A DNA stretch of 64,000 bases, taken from contig JACKKY010000004.1 in NCBI GenBank assembly GCA_024236175.1, positions 198,501-262,500 of the forward strand, read 5' to 3'. Shown in pieces: positions 43,079-52,176 of the stretch. Each line of letters opens with the position of its first letter. Positions within the stretch are counted from its first letter, which is position 1. This DNA is from Novosphingobium sp. Lineage in GTDB: Bacteria; Pseudomonadota; Alphaproteobacteria; Sphingomonadales; Sphingomonadaceae. The position numbers and the translations under genes are program-made. The notes below the pieces were generated by a model. The model had not been told where the DNA came from. It was given only the letters and a program-made list of their open reading frames with translations, and did not search any database.

Positions 43079-44274
43079 CAGGTCGCCGATGCCGTCAGGC
43101 GCTGCAGCCGCGGCCGCAGCGAATTGACGAACTGGTTGCCGACCATCGCAAACCAGGCACGCTGCTCTGCCTCGCGCTCTTCGGTCCATGGCAGTGCCGA
43201 CGGCGTGGTGACAATCAGGCTCGGCACCTCTCCATCCTGCCACTCGGGCGGAGAAAGGCCCGCATCGGCAAACTCGCGTTCGATGGCTTCGCGATCCGTG
43301 GCAAGGTCAGCGAAAGCCCCCTGCCCTTCGCTTCCCGGAAACCGCACCTGTGCGCCAATCCTGTTCTCGCCCTGACTGCGGTAAAGGTTGATGTAGTATC
43401 CATCGGGCAACGGCAGCTTCATCCATCCCATGCCGCCGCTGCGTGGTGCCGGCTGGCCCGGATCATCGAACCGTACTTCCGACACAAACCGCTCGACGAA
43501 AGACCGCCACTGCAGGCCCGCATCGCTCATGACCCGCTCGCCCTGCCCCGGCGAAGGCTCGGCTACGGTCTCGATGACAAGGCCGGGAACCTCGGAGCGG
43601 ATGACATGGCGCTCGATGACAGCGGTCTGCGCAAGCACGCGGGGCTGGACGATGGTTCGGTCCTCGCCGGCCTCGTCGACGTAGCGGTACTCGGCGATCT
43701 CGATGAGGCCAAAGCCGAAGGCAAGGCCCGGCTGATCGCGCAGATATTCGCCGATCCGCCGCGTGCCTTCGGCAATGCCGTCTCCCGCCACCAGCAGCAG
43801 GAAGCGCCCCGCAGCAAGATCCCGGGTCACCCGGTCGACGAAGCTCGCCTCGTCAAGTTCGCTGCCGGCCTCGCGCGCCATCTCGTAGAGCACATTGCCG
43901 CTGCGGCGGGTCGCCACTGAAATCTGGCGCTGCAGGTCTTCGTAGCCATAGCGGGCCAGTTCCCGGGCGTAGTCGAGAATCTGGCCCACGACCTCGCGCC
44001 GTGCCTGCGGATTGCGCCACAGCTTGCATTCGACCACCACCAGCCGGCCGCGCTCGTCGGCCAGCATCACATCGACGAACCCGACGCCGGGCAACGATAG
44101 TTCCCGTGCAACCGTGAACACCCGTCCAAAGCCCGGATCGATTGCATGGACCGGCATCACCTCGGGATGATCGTAAATCAGGTCGCGCAGGACATGCTCG
44201 CGTGTCGCCATGCCTTCCGGTACTCGGGCGACGATCTGCGGGCTGTCCTCGTCCCTGAGTAGTACCAGTGTCAT
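43078..44274 (-). CDS. PD-(D/E)XK nuclease-fold protein
   Basis: A 398-residue protein. The N-terminal nuclease core has V-D-V-M-L (Asp68) and V-V-V-E-C-K-L-W (Glu82, Lys84), the metal-binding triad, followed by Q-I-L-D-Y-A. The C-terminal half (about 250-398) is a separate domain with a W-x-x-F-x-x-R pattern (L-Q-W-R-S-F-V-E-R) and possible DNA or target recognition. The ATG at 44274 is preferred. It is divergent from an XRE gene across an inverted repeat. The layout resembles restriction units controlled by a C protein; the real target is unknown. Confidence 0.75.
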   Translation of the reverse strand: MTLVLLRDEDSPQIVARVPEGMATREHVLRDLIYDHPEVMPVHAIDPGFGRVFTVARELSLPGVGFVDVMLADERGRLVVVECKLWRNPQARREVVGQILDYARELARYGYEDLQRQISVATRRSGNVLYEMAREAGSELDEASFVDRVTRDLAAGRFLLLVAGDGIAEGTRRIGEYLRDQPGLAFGFGLIEIAEYRYVDEAGEDRTIVQPRVLAQTAVIERHVIRSEVPGLVIETVAEPSPGQGERVMSDAGLQWRSFVERFVSEVRFDDPGQPAPRSGGMGWMKLPLPDGYYINLYRSQGENRIGAQVRFPGSEGQGAFADLATDREAIEREFADAGLSPPEWQDGEVPSLIVTTPSALPWTEEREAEQRAWFAMVGNQFVNSLRPRLQRLTASAT

Positions 44275-44302
44275 GCAGGCCACTTTCGATAATGTCGACA
44301 AA

Positions 44303-44356
44303 AAGTGACATGACAAAGGCTTGGTGTAGCCCGACAGTCAACTGCAAATGTCACTT
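44303..44356. promoter_or_regulatory. Spaced inverted repeat AAGTGACAT / ATGTCACTT between nuclease and XRE genes
   Basis: Arms at 44303-44311 and 44348-44356 lie 36 bp apart in the divergent gap. Each half could bind the XRE protein and control both directions, as C-protein operators do. The assignment is by position and symmetry. Confidence 0.5.
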
Positions 44357-44400
44357 ATCGTCTGTAGATCGATCGCCTACACGGGCGTCATTAGACCGGC

Positions 44401-44604
44401 GTGGATATATGCACGCGCCTTGGCCGGAATGTTCGTCGCCTTCGCGAGGAGAAAGGCTGGAGCCAGGAGGACTATGCTGACCGTGCTGGCATTCACCGCA
44501 CCTATGTCAGCGATATCGAGCGTGGAAAGCGCAATCCCACAGTGACGGTGGTGGAGAAGCTTGCGAAGCCGCTGGAAGTAGAGCCCGGACGGCTGCTGGA
44601 TTGA
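44401..44604 (+). CDS. XRE-family (C-protein-like) transcriptional regulator
   Basis: A 67-residue protein made of one Cro/C1 helix-turn-helix domain (L-G-R-N-V-R-R-L-R-E-E-K-G-W-S-Q-E-D-Y-A ... Y-V-S-D-I-E-R-G-K-R-N-P). The in-frame stop at 44392-44394 leaves only the GTG at 44401 as start. No ribosome site is seen, which would suit a leaderless message as known for restriction C proteins. It is divergent from the nuclease pair and probably controls it. Confidence 0.85.
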   Translation: MDICTRLGRNVRRLREEKGWSQEDYADRAGIHRTYVSDIERGKRNPTVTVVEKLAKPLEVEPGRLLD

Positions 44605-44864
44605 GGTTACCTGCAGTTCGCTATAACGTGTACGAAATGCTTGGAGAACAAGTTGGTCTTCCACCACGTTGCAGCGATAATCGGCTACGGAAAGACGAGC
44701 AAACGAGCTTCGCGTGTGAACGCCATGCCCGGCTTGAAGAAGTCTGGAGGCAGCGAGCCATCGCGCGCGAAACAGTCGGCCAAGGGCGGGTTGGGTAAGA
44801 ATTGCGACTCTCCCAATGAAGGCGAAGCCTGACAAGTCCGTCTCGATGGGATAACGATACGACC

Positions 44865-45224
44865 ATGGCTGTGGTGCAGAACCGAACACGGATGATTTGG
44901 CGAGGGGTGACTTTGGTCACTCTGCTCGTCATTGCGCTGCACGCCCTCATTCCAATCAGAATGACTTTCGAGCCCGCACCGGGCTCGGCTTTCAGCGCCT
45001 TCACGTCGGACGTTTCGGTAGGCTGCGGCCAGAGAGCCGCGGTTGAAAGGAAGGCCGTCCCTGCCGATCCTTCGCCGCCCGTTCAGGTCGAGACCGGGGC
45101 ATTGGCGATCGATGTCGTCGATGACAATTGCCGCCGTTTTGCAAGTTGGCCCCGTTCCATCGGGCCGCCATCGGCGGATACGACCTACCGGCCACTCAAT
45201 CCGCAAGCTCCACCTGCCGCCTGA
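44865..45224 (+). CDS. Hypothetical protein with one N-terminal membrane segment (119 aa)
   Basis: The N-terminus M-I-W-R-G-V-T-L-V-T-L-L-V-I-A-L-H-A-L-I-P is hydrophobic and may be a signal anchor. The remainder is a low-complexity soluble tail with two Cys and many Pro. No family is recognised. The ribosome site is not strong, so this is a moderate call. The 260 bp before it, back to the XRE gene, hold nothing recognisable. Confidence 0.45.
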   Translation: MAVVQNRTRMIWRGVTLVTLLVIALHALIPIRMTFEPAPGSAFSAFTSDVSVGCGQRAAVERKAVPADPSPPVQVETGALAIDVVDDNCRRFASWPRSIGPPSADTTYRPLNPQAPPAA

Positions 45225-45280
45225 TTGGTAGCCGGCCGCGATCAATTTCGTGGCCCGTCATCGATCATGCGAGCAGCGAA

Positions 45281-45592
45281 ATGTGCACAGATAACTATGA
45301 CGAGAGTCATCCAGTCGCCGCGCGTGCGACTGCAATCCGCCTTATCGAGCGATACCCGGATATCGGCGACGACGAGCTGGACGCCGTCCTGCGCTACTTG
45401 CGGGACGATGCTCTGGCGGCGGATGTGGAACATATCAAGTCGGAACTGGGCCAACTGCCGCAATTTCAGCAATTGTGCAGGGATCATTACCTCTGGCGCC
45501 TGAGTCCTTCCGAGAAGGTATTTGCAGCAGCCGCGGGCCTTGGGATCGTGCTGATCCTCTGGCTCCTTAAGCTGCTTGCCGACACGATCTGA
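45281..45592 (+). CDS. Small membrane protein, paralogue 1 (103 aa)
   Basis: An N-terminal helical soluble part with R-Y-P-D-I-G-D-D-E-L-D-A-V-L-R-Y-L-R-D-D, then F-Q-Q-L-C-R-D-H and a single C-terminal membrane helix. The next gene encodes the same layout and shares Y-P-D-I, V-L-R-Y-L-R and Q-L-C-x-D-H, so they are tandem paralogues. The function is unknown; a tail-anchored inner-membrane protein is likely. Confidence 0.65.
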   Translation: MCTDNYDESHPVAARATAIRLIERYPDIGDDELDAVLRYLRDDALAADVEHIKSELGQLPQFQQLCRDHYLWRLSPSEKVFAAAAGLGIVLILWLLKLLADTI

Positions 45593-45624
45593 CGTCCTGC
45601 GGAAATGATTGCCTCGCACGCATC

Positions 45625-45960
45625 ATGACCAATGCGAGCGAAGCCATGAGCAACAGTATTATCGACAATTCCGATGTCGTCGCCCGGCGCACGGAAATGG
45701 AGCAGATTATCGCCCGATATCCAGATATCGATCAGGAGCAGCTGCGGAGCGTGCTTCGCTACCTGCGCCGCGAGGCATCTTCCTTCGATCAGGCGATGGT
45801 CGCCTCCAACGCCGCCATCGAGCCGCAATACCGGCAACTCTGCAAGGACCATGGCCTGGACCGTCTCGGTCCGTGGGAGGTAGGTCTTGCCATAACCGTG
45901 GCGCTGGCGCTTTTCGCCCTGCTCATCTTCGCGGCGCTTTACACGGATACAGGGACCTGA
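45625..45960 (+). CDS. Small membrane protein, paralogue 2 (111 aa)
   Basis: It has the same layout as the previous gene: R-Y-P-D-I-D-Q-E-Q-L-R-S-V-L-R-Y-L-R-R, Q-L-C-K-D-H and a terminal membrane helix (A-I-T-V-A-L-A-L-F-A-L-L-I-F). The start may be the second ATG at 45646, preceded by GAGCGAAG. It lies 32 bp after paralogue 1, so one transcript is probable. Confidence 0.6.
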   Translation: MTNASEAMSNSIIDNSDVVARRTEMEQIIARYPDIDQEQLRSVLRYLRREASSFDQAMVASNAAIEPQYRQLCKDHGLDRLGPWEVGLAITVALALFALLIFAALYTDTGT

Positions 45961-45969
45961 GTCCCATGA

Positions 45970-46386
45970 TCACACATCACACCCCTGATCGCCACGATTG
46001 TCGCGGGGCTGGTCGTGGCCTTCGCCATTGGTGCGCTGGCCTATCGCACCCGCATCTCCCCGATTGCAGACTACGTTCTGGCCGGAGTTCTGATCGGACC
46101 CATTACGCCCGGCTTCGTCACTGACGACGAACTGGCAGCCCAGCTGGCGAAGATTGGCGTCATACTACTGATGTTCGGCGTCGGCCTCCACTTTCCGCTG
46201 CAGGATCTCCTGTCTGTCAGTAAGATCGCTCTTCCCGGCGCCGTCGTGCAGATCGCCGTCGGCAGGCTGATCGTCGAAGACCTGGTGATGTTGCTTGCGC
46301 TCTTGTTGCTGCCATCCATCTTCGCAATGCAAAAGGGGCGGAGCGGGATTGGACCTCGCTATCCACCGATTTCCTGGTCGAAGTGA
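45970..46386 (+). pseudogene. Decayed cation:proton antiporter (KefB/YbaL-like)
   Basis: The frame encodes T-P-L-I-A-T-I-V-A-G-L-V and G-V-I-L-L-M-F-G-V-G-L-H-F, the known N-terminus of monovalent cation/H+ antiporters of about 550 residues. The usual ATG is absent (TGA at 45967, no start until a GTG at 46015). A deletion joins V-Q-I-A-V directly to G-R-L-I-V-E-D-L-V-M, and homology is lost after L-L-L-L-P. It cannot make a working transporter. It overlaps the convergent DUF488 gene's end. Confidence 0.75.
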
Positions 46387-46739
46387 ATTCCCTGATCGTC
46401 AAGAAATTCAGCCAGGACGATTGCATGATTTGCCCGGCTGTCTCGGGCGGCATAAAGCAAGGTCACATCATTGTGATCGGCAAGATGGCGTAGTTCGTTC
46501 ACGACATCGGTGTTTGCTTCCAGCTCCTTCCGATAGCAGTCACGAAACTGGACGAAGCGTTTTGGGTCGTGACCAAACCACTTGCGCAGTTCCGTGCTCG
46601 GAGCGATGTCCTTGAGCCATAGATCGAGCGTCGCGGATTCTTTCGACACACCTCTCGGCCAGATGCGGTCCACCAGCACCCGTTTCCCGTCAGTGCTTGC
46701 GGGAGCATCATAGATTCGTTTGATACCGACGCTTCCCAC
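46359..46739 (-). CDS. DUF488 family protein
   Basis: A 126-residue protein with the DUF488 stretch K-R-I-Y-D-A-P-A-S-T-D-G-K-R-V-L-V-D-R-I-W-P-R-G and the later L-R-H-L-A-D-H-N-D-V-T-L-L-Y-A-A-R-D. The family is small and of unknown reaction. It starts with a GTG that overlaps the stop of the upstream gene (46739), so they are co-translated. Confidence 0.85.
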   Translation of the reverse strand: MGSVGIKRIYDAPASTDGKRVLVDRIWPRGVSKESATLDLWLKDIAPSTELRKWFGHDPKRFVQFRDCYRKELEANTDVVNELRHLADHNDVTLLYAARDSRANHAIVLAEFLDDQGIHFDQEIGG

Positions 46740-47065
46740 TATCGTCTGTCCTTGCCACCCCAGTTGATCCAGGCAGGAGGATCGCTTGCCGGAAAAGACT
46801 CGATGGATGCTTCATCGACCTCGTCGAACAATCCATCGGCGTGCACTTTCCGGACCTGCCGGGAAATCTCCGCGATCAGTCCTTCGCGCACCGGTCTGTC
46901 GGTGCGATCTTGCCAGGAAGCCACGCAGCCGCAGAATCGTTCATCAACCACCTTTTCGACGAGTTCGTTCAGCTCGCAGTCTTCAGCTCGATAGCGTTCG
47001 GCGATGTAGCGAACGGCCTGCGCAAGCTGTTCAGGGTCAATTGGATCGTCATATTCATGCGTCAT
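46739..47065 (-). CDS. Hypothetical acidic protein (108 aa)
   Basis: It is mostly helical and acidic, with C-G-C in the middle and an end S-I-E-S-F-P-A-S-D-P-P-A-W-I-N-W that resembles short tails found on other small bacterial proteins. I do not assign a function. It is coupled to the DUF488 gene downstream. Confidence 0.65.
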   Translation of the reverse strand: MTHEYDDPIDPEQLAQAVRYIAERYRAEDCELNELVEKVVDERFCGCVASWQDRTDRPVREGLIAEISRQVRKVHADGLFDEVDEASIESFPASDPPAWINWGGKDRR

Positions 47066-47129
47066 GATATTGCTTCGATTCTATCTGGATCGATGGTGTC
47101 GGCGCGGCGCCAAGCATGAAAATCTCATT

Positions 47130-47366
47130 TCAGCCGAGGTTAAACAGCGTGAACATGCCACCAATCACTATGCCAAACACCATGATCATGACTCCGGCAA
47201 TGCGCAGGATATAGGTCAACGGATCGTCGCTTTGGCTCGCTGACAACCCGGACATATGGGGTCTTCCGATGAGCCGTCTGACAAAGGTCTGGCGAAAGGC
47301 CATGCAGAAACCAACTACTGCCAGGATCACGCCAAAGACATCAATGATCAAAACATAGCCTGGCAC
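47130..47366 (-). CDS. Small membrane protein (78 aa, two helices)
   Basis: Hydrophobic segments at about 4-22 and 53-75 flank a basic loop (R-R-L-I-G-R-P). No family is recognised. It lies 22 bp before the metB gene's stop on the same strand and could be a distal member of the cysJ-cysI-metB transcript. Confidence 0.5.
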   Translation of the reverse strand: MPGYVLIIDVFGVILAVVGFCMAFRQTFVRRLIGRPHMSGLSASQSDDPLTYILRIAGVMIMVFGIVIGGMFTLFNLG

Positions 47367-47387
47367 TTCATCCTCCTTGCATTGCGC

Positions 47388-48560
47388 CTAAACAGCGCAA
47401 GCCGCCAGTCCGCATTCCAGACCGGCGATCAGATCCTGTTCGGCTTCAAGTCCGATCGACAGGCGCAGCAGGCTATCACTGATACCTGCGACTGCCCGTG
47501 CCTCGGCTCCCATGTCTGCATGGGTCATGGTGGCGGGATGTGCGACGAGGCTTTCGACCCCACCGAGCGATTCCGCGAGTGTGAAGAACTTCACATTGGC
47601 GATGAAACTGCGCGCAGCCTCGACGCCTCCTGCCAGCTCGAAGCTCAGCATGGCGCCGAACCCATCTTGCTGGCGCGACGCAATTGTGTGTCCCGGATGC
47701 GTGGATAGCCCCGGGTAGTGGACCTTGCTGACGGCCGGTTGTCGCTCAAGATAGGTCGCAACGGCCATGGCATTGCTCTGCTGGATACGCATGCGAGCAA
47801 ACAGTGTGCGTAGGCCGCGCAAGGTCAGCCAGGAATCAAACGGTGAACCGCCGCTGCCCACGATATTGGCCCATTGGCGCAGATTCTGCACTTCGGATGG
47901 GTCGGCGGCGATGACCGCCCCACCGATCACATCGGAGTGGCCGTTCAGATACTTTGTCGTCGAGTGGATGACATAGTCAGTGCCAAGAGAAATCGGACAC
48001 TGAATCGCCGGCGACAGGAAGGTGTTGTCGACGGCAACCGCCGCACCCACCTGCTTGGCCATCGCCGAAAGTGCGGCAATATCGACGATTCGCATCAGCG
48101 GATTGCTGGGTGTCTCAATCAGAACGAGAGCGGGGACCTCTTCCAGGGCCGCCGCGATGGCGGCATCATCTGACTGATCGACAAAGCGAACCGAGCAGTG
48201 CCCTCGGCTCGAACGTGCCTTGAGCAGGCGCATGGTGCCGCCATAACAATCGTGCGGTGCGAGTATGAGATCGTCAGGCCGGAGGCGTCCAACCAGCAGA
48301 TCGAGTGCGGCCATGCCGCTTGATGTTATGACGGCGCCAGCCCCGCCCTCCAGCCTGGTGAGAGCTTCTGCCAAGAGATCGCGCGTCGGATTGCCGGCCC
48401 GACCGTAATCGTAGAGGCGGGGTTCATCAAATCCAGCAAATTCATAGGTGCTCGACATATAGAGCGGCGGTGCCACCGCGCCATGGGCCATGTCGGCGGC
48501 CACACCGAAGGCCGCGGCAACGGTCGCTGGGTCGGGCAATGGCTTCTCAGGATCACTCAT
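47388..48560 (-). CDS. metB: Trans-sulfuration PLP enzyme, probable cystathionine gamma-synthase
   Basis: A 390-residue Cys/Met-metabolism PLP enzyme. It has the substrate Y-x-Y-G-R-x-G-N-P-T-R loop, S-S-G-M-A-A-L, the T-P-S-N-P motif, and the PLP Lys in H-S-T-T-K-Y-L-N-G-H-S-D-V. It joins an activated homoserine with Cys or sulfide. Its start overlaps the cysI end by 8 bp, which links it to sulfite reduction. Distinguishing gamma-synthase from gamma-lyase or O-acylhomoserine sulfhydrylase is not possible from motifs alone. Confidence 0.82.
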   Translation of the reverse strand: MSDPEKPLPDPATVAAAFGVAADMAHGAVAPPLYMSSTYEFAGFDEPRLYDYGRAGNPTRDLLAEALTRLEGGAGAVITSSGMAALDLLVGRLRPDDLILAPHDCYGGTMRLLKARSSRGHCSVRFVDQSDDAAIAAALEEVPALVLIETPSNPLMRIVDIAALSAMAKQVGAAVAVDNTFLSPAIQCPISLGTDYVIHSTTKYLNGHSDVIGGAVIAADPSEVQNLRQWANIVGSGGSPFDSWLTLRGLRTLFARMRIQQSNAMAVATYLERQPAVSKVHYPGLSTHPGHTIASRQQDGFGAMLSFELAGGVEAARSFIANVKFFTLAESLGGVESLVAHPATMTHADMGAEARAVAGISDSLLRLSIGLEAEQDLIAGLECGLAACAV

Positions 48561-50268
48561 TGAACAGGCGTCCTTCGGTGACCGCGCAGACAATCCCTGC
48601 GCGGATAGTGAAATCTCCAAAATGCTCGCCTGCCGCGCGCTCTCGAGCATAGCGACCAAGTGTGTCTTCCAGGACTTCCAGGATCACCGACTCGCCGACG
48701 TTTTCGCGCACCATGCGGTTGAGGCGCTCACCATGGAAACCACCTCCAAGATAGAGATTATATTTGCCGGGCGCGCGGCCCGTAAGCCCGATCTCAGCAA
48801 TATAGGGACGCGAGCATCCATTGGGGCAACCGCTTATCCTCAGCGTGATCGGCTCGTCAGTCAGCCCATTACGCTCAAGAATTTCCTCGATTTTCTCGAG
48901 CAAGGTTGGCAAATAGCGCTCGCTTTCAGCCATAGCGAGACCGCAGGTCGGCAAGGCAACGCAGGCAATCGCATCGCGACGAAACGGTGAGACGTTGTCC
49001 GCCGCAAGCCCGTATTCGGTCAGCAGTGCGTCGATGGCCGCGCGATCCTCTGTCCGAACGCCCGCAATGATGACATTCTGGTTGGGCGTCAGGCGAAATG
49101 TGCCGCGATGAATGCGCGCAATATCGCGGAAGGCATCGAGGAGCCTCAGGTCGAGCCGGCCGCTGCGGATGAAGACCGTGCGGTGATGGCGTCCGTCGGG
49201 TGTGGAATTCCAGCCATAGCTGTCTCCGTTCGAGGTGAAGGTGAAGGCGCGCGCGTTCTCGAACGGCGTGCCCATCCGCTGCTCGATTTCGGCCTTGATC
49301 CAGTCAAGCCCCTTGTCGTCGATAGTGTATTTGAAGCGCGCGCGCTGGCGATCCTTGCGGTCGCCATAGTCGCGCTGGACCGCCATTACGGCATCGGCGC
49401 AGCCGATGACCTGATCCGTCGGGACGAAGCCGATAAGGCTGGCGAGACGCGGGTAGGTTTCGGGCGCCTGATCGGTGCGCCCCATGCCGCCGCCGATGAC
49501 GACGTTGAACCCTTCCAGCCCATCCGGCCCGCCAATAGCGATGAACCCCAAGTCTTGCGCATAGACGTCGATATCGTTGGACGGCGGCAGCGCGAAGCCG
49601 ATCTTGAATTTGCGCGGCATATAAGTCCGGCCATAAAAAGGCTCTTCCGGCTCGGATGAGGCCACCCGCTCGTCGCCATACCAGATTTCGTGGTACGCGC
49701 GCGTCTTGGGGATGACATGGTCGCTGACCTGCTTGGCCATCGCCGCTACCTCGGCATGGAATTGCGAACTTTGCGGATCGACCGTGCACATGACGCCGCG
49801 GCTGTCGTCACCGCAGGCAGCGACCGTATCGAGCAGCGTGTCGTGAAGACCCTGGATGATCGACCGCAGACTGACTTTCAGAACCCAGTGGAACTGAAAT
49901 GTCTGTCTTGTCGTGATGCGCAGGGTTTCGCCGCCATGTGCGCGCGCGAGTTCGTCGAGCTTCAGCCACTGCGCCGGGCTACACACGCCACCCGGCAGAC
50001 GCACACGGATCATGAACTGGTATGCAGGTTCCAGCTTCTGGCGCCGGCGTTCGTCACGCAGGTCGCGATCGTCCTGCTGATAGATGCCGTGAAACTTCAT
50101 CAGCTTGACATCGTCGCCAGAGGGCACCGCCCCGGTGATCCGGTCGAGCAGGCCCTCGGCGATGCTACCGCGCAGATAATCGCTCGTGTCCTTCATCCTC
50201 TCGTCAGGCCCAAGCCGGTCGAGAGGCTGGGAGAGGTCGCGGCTACGGTCGATGGTATCGGTCGTCAT
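48553..50268 (-). CDS. cysI: Sulfite reductase haemoprotein beta-component
   Basis: A 571-residue protein with the two ferredoxin-like halves of sulfite/nitrite reductases. The Fe4S4-siroheme cysteines appear as C-V-A-L-P-T-C and C-P-N-G-C-S-R-P. It reduces sulfite to sulfide with six electrons from CysJ. The ATG at 50268 is chosen; the upstream frame is spurious. It begins 10 bp after cysJ and overlaps metB, so one transcript makes sulfide and uses it. Confidence 0.97.
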   Translation of the reverse strand: MTTDTIDRSRDLSQPLDRLGPDERMKDTSDYLRGSIAEGLLDRITGAVPSGDDVKLMKFHGIYQQDDRDLRDERRRQKLEPAYQFMIRVRLPGGVCSPAQWLKLDELARAHGGETLRITTRQTFQFHWVLKVSLRSIIQGLHDTLLDTVAACGDDSRGVMCTVDPQSSQFHAEVAAMAKQVSDHVIPKTRAYHEIWYGDERVASSEPEEPFYGRTYMPRKFKIGFALPPSNDIDVYAQDLGFIAIGGPDGLEGFNVVIGGGMGRTDQAPETYPRLASLIGFVPTDQVIGCADAVMAVQRDYGDRKDRQRARFKYTIDDKGLDWIKAEIEQRMGTPFENARAFTFTSNGDSYGWNSTPDGRHHRTVFIRSGRLDLRLLDAFRDIARIHRGTFRLTPNQNVIIAGVRTEDRAAIDALLTEYGLAADNVSPFRRDAIACVALPTCGLAMAESERYLPTLLEKIEEILERNGLTDEPITLRISGCPNGCSRPYIAEIGLTGRAPGKYNLYLGGGFHGERLNRMVRENVGESVILEVLEDTLGRYARERAAGEHFGDFTIRAGIVCAVTEGRLFNE

Positions 50269-50278
50269 GGGGGAGCTT

Positions 50279-52075
50279 TCAGTAAACGTCGCGCTGATAG
50301 CGATGGTCAGACTGAAGCGAACGGACATAGTCCTCCGCTGTTTCGCGGCCGGTACGGGCTTCGCTCGCGATGATGTCGATCAGGGCTTTATGGACATCGG
50401 GCGCAAGATTGGTGGCATCGCCGCAGACATAAACATGGGCGCCTTCCTCCAGCCAGGCGAAGAATTCCCGGCTCTGTTCCTTCATGCGATGCTGGACGTA
50501 GACCTTCTCACTGCTGTCCCGTGAGAAGGCGACATCGATACGTCTGAGCGTGCCATCTTTCAGCCAGTCCTGCCATTCGGTCTGATAGAGAAAATCCGTA
50601 CGGAAATTGCGCTCTCCGAAGAACAGCCAGCTCCTGCCTCCTGCTCCTCGAACTTCGCGCTCCTGCATGAATGCGCGGTAAGGCGCAACACCGGTGCCCG
50701 CGCCGATCATGATGATCGGTACATTGTCATCCGGGAGGCGGAAATGCGGATTGCTCTGAATATAGACCGGCAGCACAATGTCGGGCTCGGCGCGATCGGC
50801 GAGCAGGCCCGACGCCACACCGCAGCGCGGTTCGCCGTGCAGGTCATAACGTACCGGCGCTACGGTCAGGTGCGCCTCATCGGGGGCGGCGGCAAGGCTT
50901 GACGCAAGCGAATAGAGGCGCGGCTGCAAGGGACGGAGCGCGGAGACGAAGCCCTGCGGCATCACGTTCTCGACTGGAAAGCGACGAACGATGTCGATGA
51001 CGTGATGCGTGTGCAGGAAAACCGAGCGATCGCCAGAACGATCGTCCTGCAGCAACTGCTTCAGCGCATCAGCCTCGCTGAGCAGTGCCCAGTAATCGAG
51101 AAAGCGCGGGGTGGCAGTAGTAATCTCGAAACGGTGAGTCAGGGCATCGCCCAGCCTCAGCGTCTGCCCCTTATGCTCGAACTCGGCATCCGGTTGCAGC
51201 GACAGAGTTTCGATCAGTGCAGCGACGACCGCCGGATCATTGCTCGCAGCGATCCCGAGAGCATCTCCCGGCTCATAGACCAGCCCAGACCCCTCGAGCG
51301 AGAACTCGATATGGCGGGTTTCCTTGGTCGATCCGCGCCCGACGATGGTGATATTGTCGATGACAGGAGCGGGAAATGGATTGCGCTTGTCATGGACTAC
51401 CGCAGGCGAAGCTGGCGAGGACGCGGCGGCCGCGGGAACCGTGGCTGGCTCTGCATCCGCGCAGAACTGCTCAATGATCGCCTGGGTCCAAGCTTCGGCA
51501 GCTTCCTCGTAATCGATATCGCAATCTACGCGAGCCGTGAGGCGTTCAGCACCGAGCTCCTCGAACCTGCGGTCGAGGCGTTTTCCAGCCTCGCAGTAAA
51601 ACTCATAGGTGGAATCGCCCAGGGCCAGCACGGCAAATCGTTTGCCGTCGAGCTTCGGTGCCTTACGGCCCTCGACAAATTCGAAGAAGCCGGTGGCTGG
51701 TTGCGGCGGATCACCTTCGCCATAGGTGCTGACAACGATCAGCACATCCTCTTCCTGGGCGAGTTGCCGCACTTTGTAGTCAGCCATATCGAACAGGCTG
51801 CAAACCAGCCCCTTCTCGGCCGCCGACGCTTCCAGAGCATGTGCCAGCTCGGCGGCATTGCCGGTTTCGGTGCCATAAAGAATCGTGAGTTTGCGACCAG
51901 CTCTCTGTGTGGGGGACACGGCCTGCGACGGGGGCGATCGCAGGCCGGCCTCCAGCCCGGTGAAATAGCCACCAAGCCAGCGCGCTTGCGCCGGGCCGAG
52001 CGATTGGCCGAGCACTTCCACCAATCGCCATTGCTCGGGGGTCAGAGCCGCCCCCGACACATCACGCGTCTTCAT
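50279..52075 (-). CDS. cysJ: Sulfite reductase flavoprotein alpha-component
   Basis: A 598-residue diflavin reductase: flavodoxin domain (T-I-L-Y-G-T-E-T-G-N-A), FAD domain (R-L-Y-S-L-A-S-S) and NADPH domain (G-A-G-T-G-V-A-P-Y-R-A-F, with Y-V-C-G-D-A). It passes electrons from NADPH to CysI. The ATG at 52075 is preceded by a purine stretch. It is first in the cysJ-cysI-metB operon. Confidence 0.97.
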   Translation of the reverse strand: MKTRDVSGAALTPEQWRLVEVLGQSLGPAQARWLGGYFTGLEAGLRSPPSQAVSPTQRAGRKLTILYGTETGNAAELAHALEASAAEKGLVCSLFDMADYKVRQLAQEEDVLIVVSTYGEGDPPQPATGFFEFVEGRKAPKLDGKRFAVLALGDSTYEFYCEAGKRLDRRFEELGAERLTARVDCDIDYEEAAEAWTQAIIEQFCADAEPATVPAAAASSPASPAVVHDKRNPFPAPVIDNITIVGRGSTKETRHIEFSLEGSGLVYEPGDALGIAASNDPAVVAALIETLSLQPDAEFEHKGQTLRLGDALTHRFEITTATPRFLDYWALLSEADALKQLLQDDRSGDRSVFLHTHHVIDIVRRFPVENVMPQGFVSALRPLQPRLYSLASSLAAAPDEAHLTVAPVRYDLHGEPRCGVASGLLADRAEPDIVLPVYIQSNPHFRLPDDNVPIIMIGAGTGVAPYRAFMQEREVRGAGGRSWLFFGERNFRTDFLYQTEWQDWLKDGTLRRIDVAFSRDSSEKVYVQHRMKEQSREFFAWLEEGAHVYVCGDATNLAPDVHKALIDIIASEARTGRETAEDYVRSLQSDHRYQRDVY

Positions 52076-52176
52076 CCCTGTCGTTCCTCGAAACCAGCGC
52101 ACTCATCGCAACGCGGCGGCTCGATCGATAAAGACCCTCCAGGAGCGCTGTCAGAAGCGATTCAGTTCAATGAGGG

